NCBI GenBank assembly: GCA_963730115.1
Contig: CAVSQM010000002.1
Location: 62,001-126,000, forward strand
DNA: 64,000 nt
Source of the DNA: DASQFQ01 sp963730115
GTDB lineage: Bacteria; Actinomycetota; Thermoleophilia; Solirubrobacterales; Solirubrobacteraceae
Direction: 5' to 3'
The position numbers and the translations under genes were made by a program. Position 1 is the stretch's first letter; each line of letters starts with the position of its first letter. The notes under the pieces were generated by a model. The model ran no database searches and was not told where the DNA came from. It worked only from the letters and a program-made list of their open reading frames with translations. Positions 39,895-48,469 of this stretch are shown here, piece by piece.

Positions 39895-40468
39895 CCGGCA
39901 GCGCGCGGTCGAGCTGCGCGTCGAGCGCCGCGACCGCATCCTCGGGCGTGAACGCGCCGCCGCCGAACAGCAGCGGCTCGGAGAGGCCGCCGACGACGGC
40001 CACCGCCAGCCGCGCCTCGCGCTCGGCGTGACGCGCGCCGCCCAGCTCGAAGAGCGCGGTGATCGCCTCGTGCAGCTCGGCCAGGTCGTCGCGCAGCTCG
40101 GCGGCGAGCGCGGGCGCGTGCAGCGCGCGGGCCGCGAACGCCATGCTGATCCGCACCGCCGCCGCGCGGCGGGCGTCGAGCGGGAGCAGCTCCAGCAGCA
40201 CCTCGCGCAGCGCCTCCTTCGGCGTCGCGGCCGCGTCGGCGCGCTCCTCCGCGCGCGCCCCGAGGTCCTCGCCGACGCGGCGGTAGGCGTGGCGCAGCAT
40301 CGCGTCCTTGGTCGGGAAGTAGTGCTGGACCGTCCCGATGGCCACGCCGGCGCGCGCCGCGATGGCGCGGATGCTCGCCGCCTCGAGCCCGCCCTCCGCG
40401 ACCACCTCGAGCAGCACCGCGCTGAGCCGGTCGCGGCGCACGTCGTGGTCGACCGCGGCCGGTGTCAT
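39887..40468 (-). CDS. TetR-family transcriptional regulator
   Basis: 193 residues. The N-terminal helix-turn-helix is GGLEAASIRAIAARAGVAIGTVQHYFPTKDAMLRHAYR (in segments), a textbook TetR recognition helix. The ligand domain is all-alpha and Ala-rich (DARRAAAVRISMAFAARALHAPALAAEL). It is divergent from a small membrane protein, with 24 bases between the start codons that contain two overlapping palindromes. It probably represses itself and that gene. The ligand is unknown. Confidence 0.92.
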   Translation of the reverse strand: MTPAAVDHDVRRDRLSAVLLEVVAEGGLEAASIRAIAARAGVAIGTVQHYFPTKDAMLRHAYRRVGEDLGARAEERADAAATPKEALREVLLELLPLDARRAAAVRISMAFAARALHAPALAAELRDDLAELHEAITALFELGGARHAEREARLAVAVVGGLSEPLLFGGGAFTPEDAVAALDAQLDRALPAS

Positions 40469-40486
40469 ACAGTCGTATGGTACTGT
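40469..40486. promoter_or_regulatory. Operator candidate of the TetR regulator
   Basis: ACAGT-N8-ACTGT forms an 18-bp inverted repeat. It is interlaced with CATAC-N4-GTATG at 40466-40479. Both lie in the 24 bases between divergent start codons, and overlap TACTGT (40481-40486), a possible -10 box for the + strand gene six bases before its ATG. Confidence 0.5.
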
Positions 40487-40492
40487 CCGAGC

Positions 40493-40873
40493 ATGACGTC
40501 ACCGGCGCCGGCCGAGTCCCGCAGCGCGCGCTTTGCGCGCCGCCACCCGCGGCTCTACGCGCTCCGGCACGTCGCGAAGGGCACCGGGAAGGCAGCCGCC
40601 GCGCTGATCGGCCTCGCCCTGCTGATCAACCTGCTCCCCGCTATCCCGTGGCCCGACATCCCGCTCCCCTCGATCGACCTGCCGGAGATCCCGTGGCCGG
40701 ACATCCCGCTGCCGTCGATCGACCTGCCGGAGCTGCCCGGCTGGGTGCGGGCGATCCTCGAGGCGAAGAAGTACTGGCTCCCGATCCTGATCGGGATCGT
40801 GCTCACGGTGCGCGAGCTCCGCCGCCGCCGCGGATCTCCGGCCTCCCCGGTGAGATCTACGCCGGCAGCGTGA
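40493..40873 (+). CDS. Small membrane protein with a tandem Pro/Trp/Asp repeat
   Basis: 126 residues. A basic start (SRSARFARRHPRLYALRHVAKGTG) leads to a membrane helix (AAAALIGLALLINLLP). Two perfect copies of a 15-residue unit (IPWPDIPLPSIDLPE) follow, then ELPGWVRAILEAKKYW and a second helix (LPILIGIVLTVRELRRRRG). The repeat would be a stiff, Pro-rich loop between two membrane anchors, with both ends in the cytoplasm. I know no family for it. Control by the divergent TetR is likely from the shared operator. Its end overlaps the convergent histidine kinase gene by 17 bases. Confidence 0.78.
   Translation: MTSPAPAESRSARFARRHPRLYALRHVAKGTGKAAAALIGLALLINLLPAIPWPDIPLPSIDLPEIPWPDIPLPSIDLPELPGWVRAILEAKKYWLPILIGIVLTVRELRRRRGSPASPVRSTPAA
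40643..40732 (+). repeat. 45-bp tandem duplication (two copies)
   Basis: The two 45-base units at 40643-40687 and 40688-40732 encode identical 15-residue segments. They differ only at third codon positions, so the peptide is under selection. Confidence 0.85.
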
Positions 40874-41585
40874 ACGAGAAGCGGTTGCCGCCGGCCTCGC
40901 CCGGCGCGACCCCGATCTCGCCGCCGTGGCGCTCGACGATCTCCCTGCAGATCGCGAGCCCGAGCCCGCTCCCGCGCGCGCGCCGCTCGTTGCGGCCGCG
41001 CCGGTGCGGCTCGAAGATGCGCCCGCGGTCCGCGGGCGGGATGGTCTTGCCCGCGCTCTCGATTCCGAACCGCCATGCCTCGGGCTCGCGGTCCGCGCCG
41101 ACGCGCACGGTCGCCGAGTGGCGCGGCCCGTACTTGAGCGCGTTGACGAGCAGGTTCATGAACACCGCGGAGATCAGCGGCGGCTCGGCCATGACGGCGG
41201 GGAGCGGCGCGACGTGAACCAGCGCTCGGCGCGCCAGGATCTCGGGCCGCAGCAGACCGAGGCAGTCGGCGACGACGCCGCCGAGCTCGACCGGGCGCGG
41301 CTTCAGCCGGCGGTCGTGGAAGGCGGCGTGGTGGAGCAGGCTCTCGACGAGCAGGCGCGACTGCATGCAGCCACGGCGCAGCAGGTCGAGCTCGCGCACC
41401 GAATCTGCATGGCGCCCGTCTTGGTCGAGGCGCTCGCAGACGGTCGCCGCGTAGGCATCCATCATCACGACCGGCGTCAGCAGCTCGTGCGCAGCGAGGG
41501 CGGCAAACTGCTCCACCTCCGCTTTCTCACGCTCCAGCTCCGAGATCCGTTCGCGAAGCCGGGTGATCTCCCCGTGCGATTCCAT
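40857..41585 (-). CDS. Soluble sensor histidine kinase
   Basis: 242 residues without membrane segments. A short coiled coil (ITRLRERISELEREKAEVEQFAAL) leads into the H-box AAHELLTPVVMMDAYAATV with the phospho-His. The ATPase domain has the N-box FMNLLVNALKYG, the G1 region (FGIESAGKTIPP) and G2 RGSGLGLAICREIVERHGG. There is no sensor domain and no response regulator next to it, so it is an orphan; input may come through a partner bound to the coiled coil. The 83 bases upstream contain a GTGTTG palindrome. Confidence 0.9.
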   Translation of the reverse strand: MESHGEITRLRERISELEREKAEVEQFAALAAHELLTPVVMMDAYAATVCERLDQDGRHADSVRELDLLRRGCMQSRLLVESLLHHAAFHDRRLKPRPVELGGVVADCLGLLRPEILARRALVHVAPLPAVMAEPPLISAVFMNLLVNALKYGPRHSATVRVGADREPEAWRFGIESAGKTIPPADRGRIFEPHRRGRNERRARGSGLGLAICREIVERHGGEIGVAPGEAGGNRFSFTLPA

Positions 41586-41623
41586 TCCGATTACTCAACG
41601 CTCCTGAACGACGAACGTACCGC

Positions 41624-41639
41624 GTGTTGACACCAACAC
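41624..41639. promoter_or_regulatory. 16-bp palindrome upstream of the histidine kinase gene
   Basis: GTGTTG-ACAC-CAACAC, a perfect 6-bp inverted repeat 39 bases before the start codon. It could be a regulator site; no regulator gene is adjacent. Confidence 0.35.
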
Positions 41640-41645
41640 AGCTAT

Positions 41646-41672
41646 GTAGTCATTTGAGTGACCCTTGACTAC
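41646..41672 (-). terminator. Hairpin over the stop codon of the DUF4082 gene
   Basis: GTAGTCA and TGACTAC form a 7-bp stem with a 13-base loop. It includes the TAG stop and could end transcription before the histidine kinase gene. Confidence 0.35.
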
Positions 41673-42769
41673 GTGTCAAGCCCGACCAGCGGGCTGACGT
41701 AGTAGCTCGACGACCCCCAGGTCGCGGTCGGGAAGCCGCCTCCGTACTGGTAGACGCCGGCATCGGCGGGGAACCGCAGCGGGCCCACCGTGCGGCCGGC
41801 GGCGAAGGCGCCACGATTGACGGCGTAGTGCCCGTCGGTCGCCAGGTAGCTCGCGGTGTAGGTGTGCCCGGGCGTCAGCCTGAGCGGCGCGTTCAGGAGC
41901 ACGTCGACGACACCGCTCGGGCCACCCTCCCCGATCGCCTCGCCGCGCGCGACGATGGTGCCCGCCTCGTCGTAGACCCAGACGCGGTTCTCAACCATCG
42001 GGTGCAGTGGCGCGCGGTAGAAGCGCACGGCGCGCGCCGTGTAGGCGCCCGTCGCCGGCTGCGCGACGCTGAAGCGGACGCCGAGCTCCACCCTGGCCGC
42101 GTCGGCGGCCGCGGGGTCGGCGATCGACGTCGATCCGTCGAACAGCGCCCACGGGCCGGTGCTGGGCGGCTCCGCCGGGCTGCTGGCGCCGGTGTCCAGC
42201 GAAACGACCGGGCTGACGTAGTAGCCCGACGAGTTCCAGCTGTCACCGGGGAAGCCGCCGCCGTACTGGTAGACGCCCGCGTCCGCGGGGAAGCGCACGG
42301 GACCGACGGTGCGCGCCGCTGCGAACGCCCCGCGGTCGAGCGCGTAGTGGCCGGTCGGCGCGGAGTAGCTGACGGTGTAGGTCTTGCCGGGGGTCAGCCG
42401 CAGCGGCTCGGCGAGCGGCACGTCGACGACCCCGCTCGCCCCGGCCGCGACGTCGAGGCTGCCGCGCGTGAGCATCCGCCCGCTCGAGTCGTAGACGTTC
42501 ACGCGGTTGGTGTTGATCGGCCGGTTGGGCGCGCGGTAGTAGCGCACCTTGGTCAGCCAGTAGGCGCCGGAGGCCGGCGTGTCGACGCTGAAGCGTGCGC
42601 CCAGCTCGACGTTGCCCGAGTCGCCGGCATCGGGGTCGGCGATCGCGGTGGTGCCGTCGAACAGCGCCCACGGGCCCGACTCGGCGCGTGCCGATGGGGC
42701 GTGCAGGAGCAGGAGCACCACGGCGGCGAGCAGCAGCCTCGTGGCACACCGCAGGCTGAAGCTCGACAT
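41669..42769 (-). CDS. Secreted protein with two DUF4082 domains
   Basis: 366 residues. The signal peptide is MSSFSLRCATRLLLAAVVLLLLHAPSARA. Two near-identical 155-residue halves follow, each running from GPWALFDG through ADP, VELGxRFSV, ExRV-type strands, LRLTPGxTYTxSY and GHYAxxRGAFAAxRTVGPxRFPADAGVYQYGGGFP to YYVSPxVxLDT (x marks differences). This is DUF4082, a beta-sandwich often attached to glycosidases or surface proteins. Here the domains stand alone without an enzyme. The linker between halves is GASSPAEPPST. It lies next to tRNA-Asp, with no operon partner. Confidence 0.85.
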   Translation of the reverse strand: MSSFSLRCATRLLLAAVVLLLLHAPSARAESGPWALFDGTTAIADPDAGDSGNVELGARFSVDTPASGAYWLTKVRYYRAPNRPINTNRVNVYDSSGRMLTRGSLDVAAGASGVVDVPLAEPLRLTPGKTYTVSYSAPTGHYALDRGAFAAARTVGPVRFPADAGVYQYGGGFPGDSWNSSGYYVSPVVSLDTGASSPAEPPSTGPWALFDGSTSIADPAAADAARVELGVRFSVAQPATGAYTARAVRFYRAPLHPMVENRVWVYDEAGTIVARGEAIGEGGPSGVVDVLLNAPLRLTPGHTYTASYLATDGHYAVNRGAFAAGRTVGPLRFPADAGVYQYGGGFPTATWGSSSYYVSPLVGLDT

Positions 42770-42865
42770 TCGTAGTCCTCCCTGACCGACGTCGCGAACG
42801 AATGCCGACCCTAGTCAGGCGCGTCGACCCTGGAACTGGTCGATCGAACAGGAGAGGCGAGGGAG

Positions 42866-42939
42866 CGGGAGCGACGGGACTCGAACCCGCGACCTCCGGC
42901 GTGACAGGCCGGCGCTCTAACCGACTGAGCTACGCCCCC
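42866..42939 (-). tRNA. tRNA-Asp (GTC anticodon)
   Basis: The minus strand folds as a full cloverleaf. The acceptor GGGGGCG pairs with CGCTCCC (one G-U). The D arm is GCTC-AGTCGGTTA-GAGC. The anticodon stem CGCCGGC has loop CTGTCAC giving GTC. The T arm is GCGGG-TTCGAGT-CCCGT. The discriminator is G and CCA is not encoded. A TACTAA -10-like box lies eleven bases upstream of the 5' end (42955-42950). Confidence 0.96.
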
Positions 42940-43057
42940 TCAGGCGTGCTTAGTAAAGCACGTGAAAGCGCCCCACCACCTGCCGAAACCGAAACCGCTG
43001 CGAGGGGCGCAACTGCGCGCTCGACGCGGTGTTTCCGGAGGCGTCAACCGATCAGTC

Positions 43058-43065
43058 AGGAGGTG
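43058..43065 (+). promoter_or_regulatory. Strong Shine-Dalgarno site that sets the start of the RTX-type gene
   Basis: AGGAGGTG lies five bases before the GTG at 43071. It is one of the few near-perfect ribosome binding sites in the window, where most genes appear leaderless or coupled. Confidence 0.8.
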
Positions 43066-43070
43066 GGGCT

Positions 43071-44097
43071 GTGCCCCATTCTGCCAAGTCGCTCGCAGCG
43101 GTTCTAGCGAGCGCGCTGCTGGGCCTCACGATCTTCAGCGCGACTGCCCTCGCGCTCAACATCGTCGGGACGCCAGGCAACGACCGCATCCGAGGGTCGA
43201 TGAAGGCCGATTCGATCAACGCTCGTGCCGGCAACGACCTCGTCGTTCGCCCGCGCCGGCGCGGACTCCGTCGCCGCCGGGGCCGGCGATGACCGGGTCT
43301 TCGGCAACCGCGGCAACGACACCGTCACCGGCGCCGACGGCAACGATCGCGTCTTCGGCGGTCGCGGCAACGACGCCGTGAACGCCGGGAGCGGCGACGA
43401 CGTCGTCCGCGGCCAGCGCGGCGCCGACGTGGTCGTCGGCGAGCTGGGCGCGGACCGCCTGTTCGGCAACCTCGGCGACGACCGGCTCGAGGGTCGCGCC
43501 GGCCCGGACCGCCTCCACGGCAACCGCGGCGACGACACGCTCATCGGCGACGTCCCGCTGGTCGGCGACCTGGTCAGCCCCGACCGCCTGTTCGGCGGCC
43601 GCGGGAACGACACGCTGCGCGGCGGCGACGGCCCCGACCGCATCCACGGCGGCCCGGGTCAGGACGACGCGGCCGGCAACGCCGGCAACGACGTCATGTC
43701 CGGCGGCGTCGGCCCGGACGTGCAGAACGGCGGCCCGGGCGACGACCGGATCCTCGCCAACCGCGGCCAGGACACGACGACGGGCGGGCCCGGCAACGAC
43801 ATCCTGTTCGCGCTCGCGCGCAAGGACGTCCACGGCCCGAACGACGTGCTCGGCGACACGCTCCGCGGTGAGGACGGCAACGACGCCCTCCGCGTCCGCG
43901 ACGGCGAGCAGGACACGGTCAACTGCGGCAACGGGATCGACACCGCGTACCTCGACTTCAAGGACGTGATCGAGGACGCGACCGCGCAGAACCCGAACGG
44001 GTCGTGCGAGGTCGTGCAGCGCGGCGTCCCGAACCAGCTCGACTCCCGCGAGGAAGACGTCGAGGAGAACCCGGCGGAGGACAAGCAGGAGGGCTAG
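43071..44097 (+). CDS. Secreted RTX-type calcium-binding repeat protein, frame broken once
   Basis: A GTG start behind AGGAGGTG gives a signal peptide (HSAKSLAAVLASALLGLTIFSATALA). About a dozen nonapeptide-type units follow, such as GTPGNDRI, AGAGDDRVFG, GRGNDAVNAG, GSGDDVVRG and GGRGNDTLRGGDG. These build a calcium-stacked parallel beta roll. The C-terminus (LDSREEDVEENPAEDKQEG) is acidic, without an export domain, so standard secretion is likely. The frame changes at 43240-43248; dropping the extra G in GTCGTTC restores 341 residues. A strong hairpin ends the unit. Function: cell-surface or matrix calcium protein; nothing more specific can be said. Confidence 0.83.
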
Positions 44098-44110
44098 GTA
44101 CGCATGAATA

Positions 44111-44144
44111 CCGGGGCGACGGGTTCAAGAACTCGTCGCCCCGG
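44111..44144 (+). terminator. Strong hairpin terminator after the RTX-type gene
   Basis: CCGGGGCGACG pairs perfectly with CGTCGCCCCGG (11 bp). Inside, GTTC-AA-GAAC extends the stem after one mismatch. There is no U-tract. Confidence 0.75.
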
Positions 44145-44158
44145 GGTAGTAATGCGCC

Positions 44159-44218
44159 ATGTACATCGGTCTCGGAGCGCTACTACTCATCATCATCATC
44201 CTCATCCTCGTGCTCTAA
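44159..44218 (+). CDS. Possible 19-residue hydrophobic membrane peptide
   Basis: ATG to TAA encodes MYIGLGALLLIIIILILVL: one membrane helix and no charged residue. The codons are unusual for this genome (ATC and CTA/CTC runs), as the composition demands. It stands between a terminator and the next gene, with GGGG 11-14 bases upstream as a weak ribosome site. Single-helix peptides of this kind are known as toxins or as small regulators of membrane complexes. There is no antitoxin RNA that I can see. Confidence is limited because the ORF is so short. Confidence 0.4.
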   Translation: MYIGLGALLLIIIILILVL

Positions 44219-44341
44219 GTAATCCGCACGAGGCCCCGACGTGCGGCAGAAGGGCCGCGCGCCGGGGCTGAGGAAAACCGAACCGATGGACGGTGGCCTG
44301 CCGCGTGGTCGGGCCACCGCAGCGCTGGCACCTTGCGTGTC

Positions 44342-46553
44342 ATGCCGAAACAGAACCTCGCCGCCCGCGCCGGTCGCTGGAGCGCCCAGCACCGCAAGCG
44401 CGCCATCCTCGGATGGATCCTCTTCGTCGTCCTCGCCACCTTCGCCGGTGGTGCCGTCGGTCAGAACACGCTGGCGGACGAGGACATGGGCAACGGCGAA
44501 TCGCGCACCGCCGACCAGGCGATCGCCGACGCCGGCTTCCCGAAGGAGTCCGGCGAGCAGGTGCTCGTCGAGGCCCGCAGCGGCCAGAAGCTCACGGTCC
44601 GCGACGGCGAGTTCACCGCCGCCGTCGACGACGTCGTCAAGCAGCTGAAGGCGACGCCGCACGTCAAGGAGGTCGAGTCCCCCTACGCGAAGGGCAACGA
44701 GGGCCAGCTCTCCAAGGACGAGACCGCCGCGCTCGTGACCTTCAAGCTCGCCGGCGAGGACGACGTGGCCAAGGACCGCGTCGGCGCCACTCTTGCCGCC
44801 ACCAAGGCCGCCCAGGAGGCGCATCCCGATCTGCGCATCGAGCAGTTCGGCGACGCGAGCGCCAACAAGGCGCTGTCGGCCGCCTTCGACAAGGACTTCA
44901 AGAAGGCCGAGGTCCTCTCGCTCCCGATCACGCTCGTGATCCTCATCCTCGCCTTCGGCTCACTGGTGGCCGCCGGCCTGCCGCTGCTGCTGGCACTGAC
45001 CGCCGTGATGGGCACGATCGGCCTGCTCGGCCCCGTCTCCCAGATCGTCCCGCTCGACGAGGCGATCGCCTCCGTCGTGCTGCTCGTCGGCCTCGCCGTC
45101 GGCGTCGACTACGTCATGTTCTACCTGCGGCGCGAGATGGAGGAGCGCGACGCCGGCAAGGGCCCCGAGGCCGCGCTCGAGGCTGCCGCGGCGACCTCCG
45201 GCCGCGCGGTGCTGATCTCCGGCATCACGGTCATCGTGGCCATGGCCGGCATGTTCCTCGCCGGCTCCCCCGTCTTCCTCTCGTTCGGCATCGGCACGAT
45301 CCTCGTCGTCGCGGTCGCCGTGCTCGGCTCGATCACCGTGCTGCCCGGCGATGCTCTCGTGGCTGGGCCAGAAGGGCTGGACCGAGAAGGGCCGCGTGCC
45401 CTACCTCGGCCGCCTGCGCCACCGCAACCATGGCGAGTCGCGCGTGTGGGGAGCCATCCTCGACCGCGTGCTCAAGCGCCCGGTGGTCTCCGTCGTGCTC
45501 GCCGGCGGCCTGATGCTCGCGCTCGCGCTCCCCGCGCTCGGCATGCACACGATCAACCCCGGCGTCGCGGGCCTCCCGCGCAGCCTGCCGATCATGCAGA
45601 CCTACGACCGCATCCAGGAGAAGTTCCCCGGCGGCCCGCTCCCCGCGTCGGTGGTCGTCCAGGCCGACGACGTGACCGCGCCCGAGGTCCAGGCCGGCAT
45701 CGCCAAGCTGCAGCAGCAGGCCGGCGAGACGGAGGGCTTCGGCCAGCCGATCAACACCACCGTCAACCCGGGCAGCGACCTCGAGATCGTCGACATCCCG
45801 CTGGCCGGCGACGGCACCGACGAGAAGTCGGAGGCTGCGCTCGCCAAGCTGCGCGACGACCTCATCCCGGCCACGATCGGGAACGTCGACGGCGTCGAGG
45901 TCAACGTGACGGGCATGACCGCCGGCTCGAAGGACTTCAACGACGTGATGCAGGCGCGCCTGCCGATCGTGTTCGCGTTCGTCCTCGGGCTCGCCTTCAT
46001 CCTGCTGCTGGTGACGTTCCGGTCGATCGTGGTGCCGATCAAGGCGATCGTGCTCAACCTGCTGTCGGTCGGCGCGAGCTACGGCATCCTCACGCTCGTC
46101 TTCCAGGACGGGCACGGCGAGTCGCTGCTCGACTTCCACTCGCTCGGCGGGATCACGTCATGGCTGCCGCTGTTCCTGTTCGTGATCCTGTTCGGCCTGT
46201 CGATGGACTACCACGTGTTCATCCTCAGCCGCATCCGCGAGGCGGTCGACTCCGGGATGAGCACCGACCGCGCGGTCGCGCACGGCATCAAGCAGACCGC
46301 CGGCGTGGTCACGTCCGCGGCGATCGTGATGGTCGCGGTGTTCTCGATCTTCGCGACGCTGAGCTCGATGGAGTTCAAGCAGATGGGCGTCGGCCTCGCA
46401 GCCGCGATCCTCATCGACGCGACGATCGTCCGCGCCGTCCTCCTGCCCGCCACGATGAAGCTGCTCGGCGACTGGAACTGGTACCTGCCGCGCAAGCTCA
46501 ACTGGATCCCGCAGATCGCCCACGAACGGTCGCCGGAGCCGGCCAAGGCGTAG
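44342..46553 (+). CDS. MMPL-family RND-type transporter, frame broken once
   Basis: Starts MPKQNLAARAGRWSAQHRKRAILGWILFVV, typical of MMPL proteins. The first core has LVGLAVGVDYVMFYLRREMEER and the second VILFGLSMDYHVFILSRIREAVD, the paired Asp-Tyr proton sites. Extracytoplasmic loops are at about residues 45-200 and 400-545. The frame changes at 45343-45350. Removing one G from CTGCCCGGCGATG joins VLGSITVLP to AMLSWLGQKGW and gives 736 residues. It differs from the first MMPL gene and has no regulator next to it. It precedes a lipoprotein gene. The cargo is unknown. Confidence 0.9.
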
Positions 46554-46567
46554 GCGCCGGCCGTAGG

Positions 46568-46573
46568 TACTCT
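46568..46573 (+). promoter_or_regulatory. -10 box of the lipoprotein gene
   Basis: TACTCT lies eight bases before the ATG and there is no Shine-Dalgarno sequence. Confidence 0.35.
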
Positions 46574-46581
46574 CCCGCCGC

Positions 46582-47016
46582 ATGCGCGCGCGTGCGGCGG
46601 TCGCCGTCCTGATCATCCTGCCCCTCGCCGCGTGCGGCGGGGGGCTCTCCAAGGGCGAGCTCGTCGCCGAGGGCGACAAGATCTGCAAGCAGGTCAACGA
46701 CCAGGTGGCGAAGGAGCCGGAGCCGGTCAACGCCAAGGATCTCCAGGCGCTGGCCGAGAAGACCGTCGAGATCTCCGACCCGGCGATCAAGGACATGGAG
46801 GAGCTCGAGCCGCCGGACGACCTCGAGAAGGACTTCGACGCCTTCGTCGCCAGCCTGAAGAAGCAGCGCGACCTGACCGAGCAGATCGGCAAGGCGGCCG
46901 GCGCGGGCGACACGGCGAAGATCCAGGAGCTCGGTACCGAGGCCCAGGAGGCCCAGGAGGAGTACCGCCGGCTCTCCAACAAGATCGGCTTCAAGGAATG
47001 CGGAGGGGGGACCTGA
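46582..47016 (+). CDS. Small lipoprotein with helical domain
   Basis: 144 residues. The signal MRARAAVAVLIILPLAAC ends in the lipobox LAAC, so the mature protein is lipid-anchored at Cys18. The rest is highly charged and helical: KGELVAEGDKICKQVNDQVAKE, KDLQALAEKTVEISDPAIKDMEEL and ERRY-like coils, with a Cys near the end (KECGGGT) that may pair with the Cys in KICKQV. Many similar lipoproteins occur in actinobacteria without known function. The stop codon lies one base before the phosphofructokinase ATG, so the two are probably co-transcribed. Confidence 0.8.
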   Translation: MRARAAVAVLIILPLAACGGGLSKGELVAEGDKICKQVNDQVAKEPEPVNAKDLQALAEKTVEISDPAIKDMEELEPPDDLEKDFDAFVASLKKQRDLTEQIGKAAGAGDTAKIQELGTEAQEAQEEYRRLSNKIGFKECGGGT

Positions 47017-47017
47017 G

Positions 47018-48049
47018 ATGGCGCGCTTCGGGGTGCTGACCGGCGGGGGCGACTGCCCGGGGCTCAACGCGGTGATCCGCGCGATCGTGCGGCGGGGCAA
47101 CCAGCTCGGGCACGACTTCTTCGGCTATCGCTACGGCTGGGCGGGCGCGCTGGCCGGCGACGGCGCGGAGCTGACCGCGGACGCGACGCGCGGGATCCTC
47201 CACCGCGGCGGGACGATCCTCGGCACCTCGCGCACGAACCCCTACAAGGAGGAGAACGGGCTCGAGCGCGTGAAGGCGTCGATGGAGCGGCACAACCTCG
47301 ACGGCCTGATCCCGATCGGCGGCGAGGACACGCTCGGCGTCGCCGGGAAGCTCTCCGACGACGGCATCGACGTGGTCGGCGTGCCGAAGACGATCGACAA
47401 CGACCTCGCCGGCACCGACTTCACGTTCGGCTTCCAGACCGCGGTGCAGATCGCCACCGACGCCATCGACCGCCTGCACACCACGGCGGAGTCGCACAAC
47501 CGCGTGATCGTCGTCGAGGTGATGGGGCGCACCGCGGGCTGGATCGCCTGCTACTCCGGGATGGCGGGCGGGGCCGACGTGATCCTCGTGCCCGAGCGGC
47601 CGTTCGACATCGAGGAGGTCTGTGAGCGGGTCCGCCACCGCCACGAGAGCGGGCATTCGTTCTCGATCGTCGTGGTGGCCGAGGGGGCGACGCCGAAGGA
47701 TGGCGAGGTCAAGTCCGAGTTCGGGGGCGGGACGGACGCCTTCGGCCACGTGCGCCTCGGCGGCATCGCCGTGCACCTCGAGCGCGAGATCGAGGAGCGC
47801 ACCGGCTTCGAGTCGCGGATGACGATCCTCGGCCACGTGCAGCGCGGCGGCACGCCGCTCGCCTACGACCGCGTGCTCGGGACGCGCTTCGGGGTGGCGG
47901 CGATCGACGCCGCCGACCAGGGCAGCTTCGGGAAGATGGTCGCGCTGCGCGGAACGGAGATCGAGCTCGTCCCGCTCAGCGAGGCGCTCGCCGAGCCGAA
48001 GCTGCTCGATCCGCGCCTGTTTGAGACTGCGACCGTGTTCTTCGGGTAG
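47018..48049 (+). CDS. pfkA: 6-phosphofructokinase, diphosphate-dependent or mixed type by signature
   Basis: 343 residues. The N-terminal phosphate loop is GVLTGGGDCPGLNAVIR, the key motif GGEDT (101-105) and the catalytic loop PKTIDND (123-129). Asp104 together with Lys124 is the known signature of PPi-dependent phosphofructokinase; ATP enzymes have Gly at 104. The fructose-6-phosphate region is EVMGRTAGWIACYSG, and the end has LGHVQRGGTPLAYDR. The Amycolatopsis PPi enzyme has this same pattern. The reaction is reversible, so it can serve glycolysis and gluconeogenesis. The ATG is one base after the lipoprotein stop. Biochemical proof of the donor is needed. Confidence 0.92.
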   Translation: MARFGVLTGGGDCPGLNAVIRAIVRRGNQLGHDFFGYRYGWAGALAGDGAELTADATRGILHRGGTILGTSRTNPYKEENGLERVKASMERHNLDGLIPIGGEDTLGVAGKLSDDGIDVVGVPKTIDNDLAGTDFTFGFQTAVQIATDAIDRLHTTAESHNRVIVVEVMGRTAGWIACYSGMAGGADVILVPERPFDIEEVCERVRHRHESGHSFSIVVVAEGATPKDGEVKSEFGGGTDAFGHVRLGGIAVHLEREIEERTGFESRMTILGHVQRGGTPLAYDRVLGTRFGVAAIDAADQGSFGKMVALRGTEIELVPLSEALAEPKLLDPRLFETATVFFG

Positions 48050-48052
48050 CTT
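48047..48052 (+). promoter_or_regulatory. -10-like box at the phosphofructokinase stop codon
   Basis: TAGCTT begins with the TAG stop of the upstream gene and ends seven bases before the next GTG, which has no Shine-Dalgarno sequence. Confidence 0.3.
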
Positions 48053-48059
48053 CCGGACC

Positions 48060-48467
48060 GTGTTCAAGCAGGGACCGATCCCGGCCTTCGTGCACGGGAT
48101 CGTCGAGTACCTGGCGGCGATCCTGTTCATCGCTGCGCCGTTCCTGTTCTCGTTCGAAGAGGACGCGGCGGTCGCGCTCTCGGTCATCGTCGGCGTGGTG
48201 ATCCTGATCATCGCCGCGTCGACCCACTGGCGCACCGGGCTGATCCACTCGATCCCCGTGCAGGCGCACGTGATCCTCGACTACCTGCTGGCCATCTTCC
48301 TGATCGCCTCGCCGTTCATCCTCGGCTTCTCCGACGACAGCACGGCGGCGGCGTTCTTCATCGTGATCGGCGTCGTGCACCTGCTGCTGACGATCGCCAC
48401 GCGCTTCGTCGCCGACGAGCGGCCGCCGGTGGCGAAGCGGCAGCCGGCGAGCGACAAGCCGAAGTAG
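48060..48467 (+). CDS. Four-helix membrane protein (SPW-repeat-like)
   Basis: 135 residues with four helices in two related halves: HGIVEYLAAILFIAAPFLFSF and HVILDYLLAIFLIASPFILGF each start a pair. This internal duplication, with [IL]A[SA]PF/W after the first helix of each half, resembles SPW-repeat membrane proteins. The tail is basic and polar (VADERPPVAKRQPASDKPK). No enzyme residues are seen. The GTG start follows the phosphofructokinase stop by ten bases, and pcaB begins two bases after its own stop. Function unknown. Confidence 0.77.
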   Translation: MFKQGPIPAFVHGIVEYLAAILFIAAPFLFSFEEDAAVALSVIVGVVILIIAASTHWRTGLIHSIPVQAHVILDYLLAIFLIASPFILGFSDDSTAAAFFIVIGVVHLLLTIATRFVADERPPVAKRQPASDKPK

Positions 48468-48469
48468 CC

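Noticed and set aside
42802..43107. A 101-residue reading frame with ATGLEPATSGVTGRRSNRLSYAP
   Set aside because: This is the well-known false protein read across the antisense of a tRNA gene; the tRNA-Asp lies here.
44151..44217. His-rich reading (RHVHRSRSATTHHHHPHPRAL) of the same bases as the hydrophobic peptide
   Set aside because: It is the alternative frame of the ATC-ATC-ATC run. It has no ribosome site and the hydrophobic frame is more gene-like.
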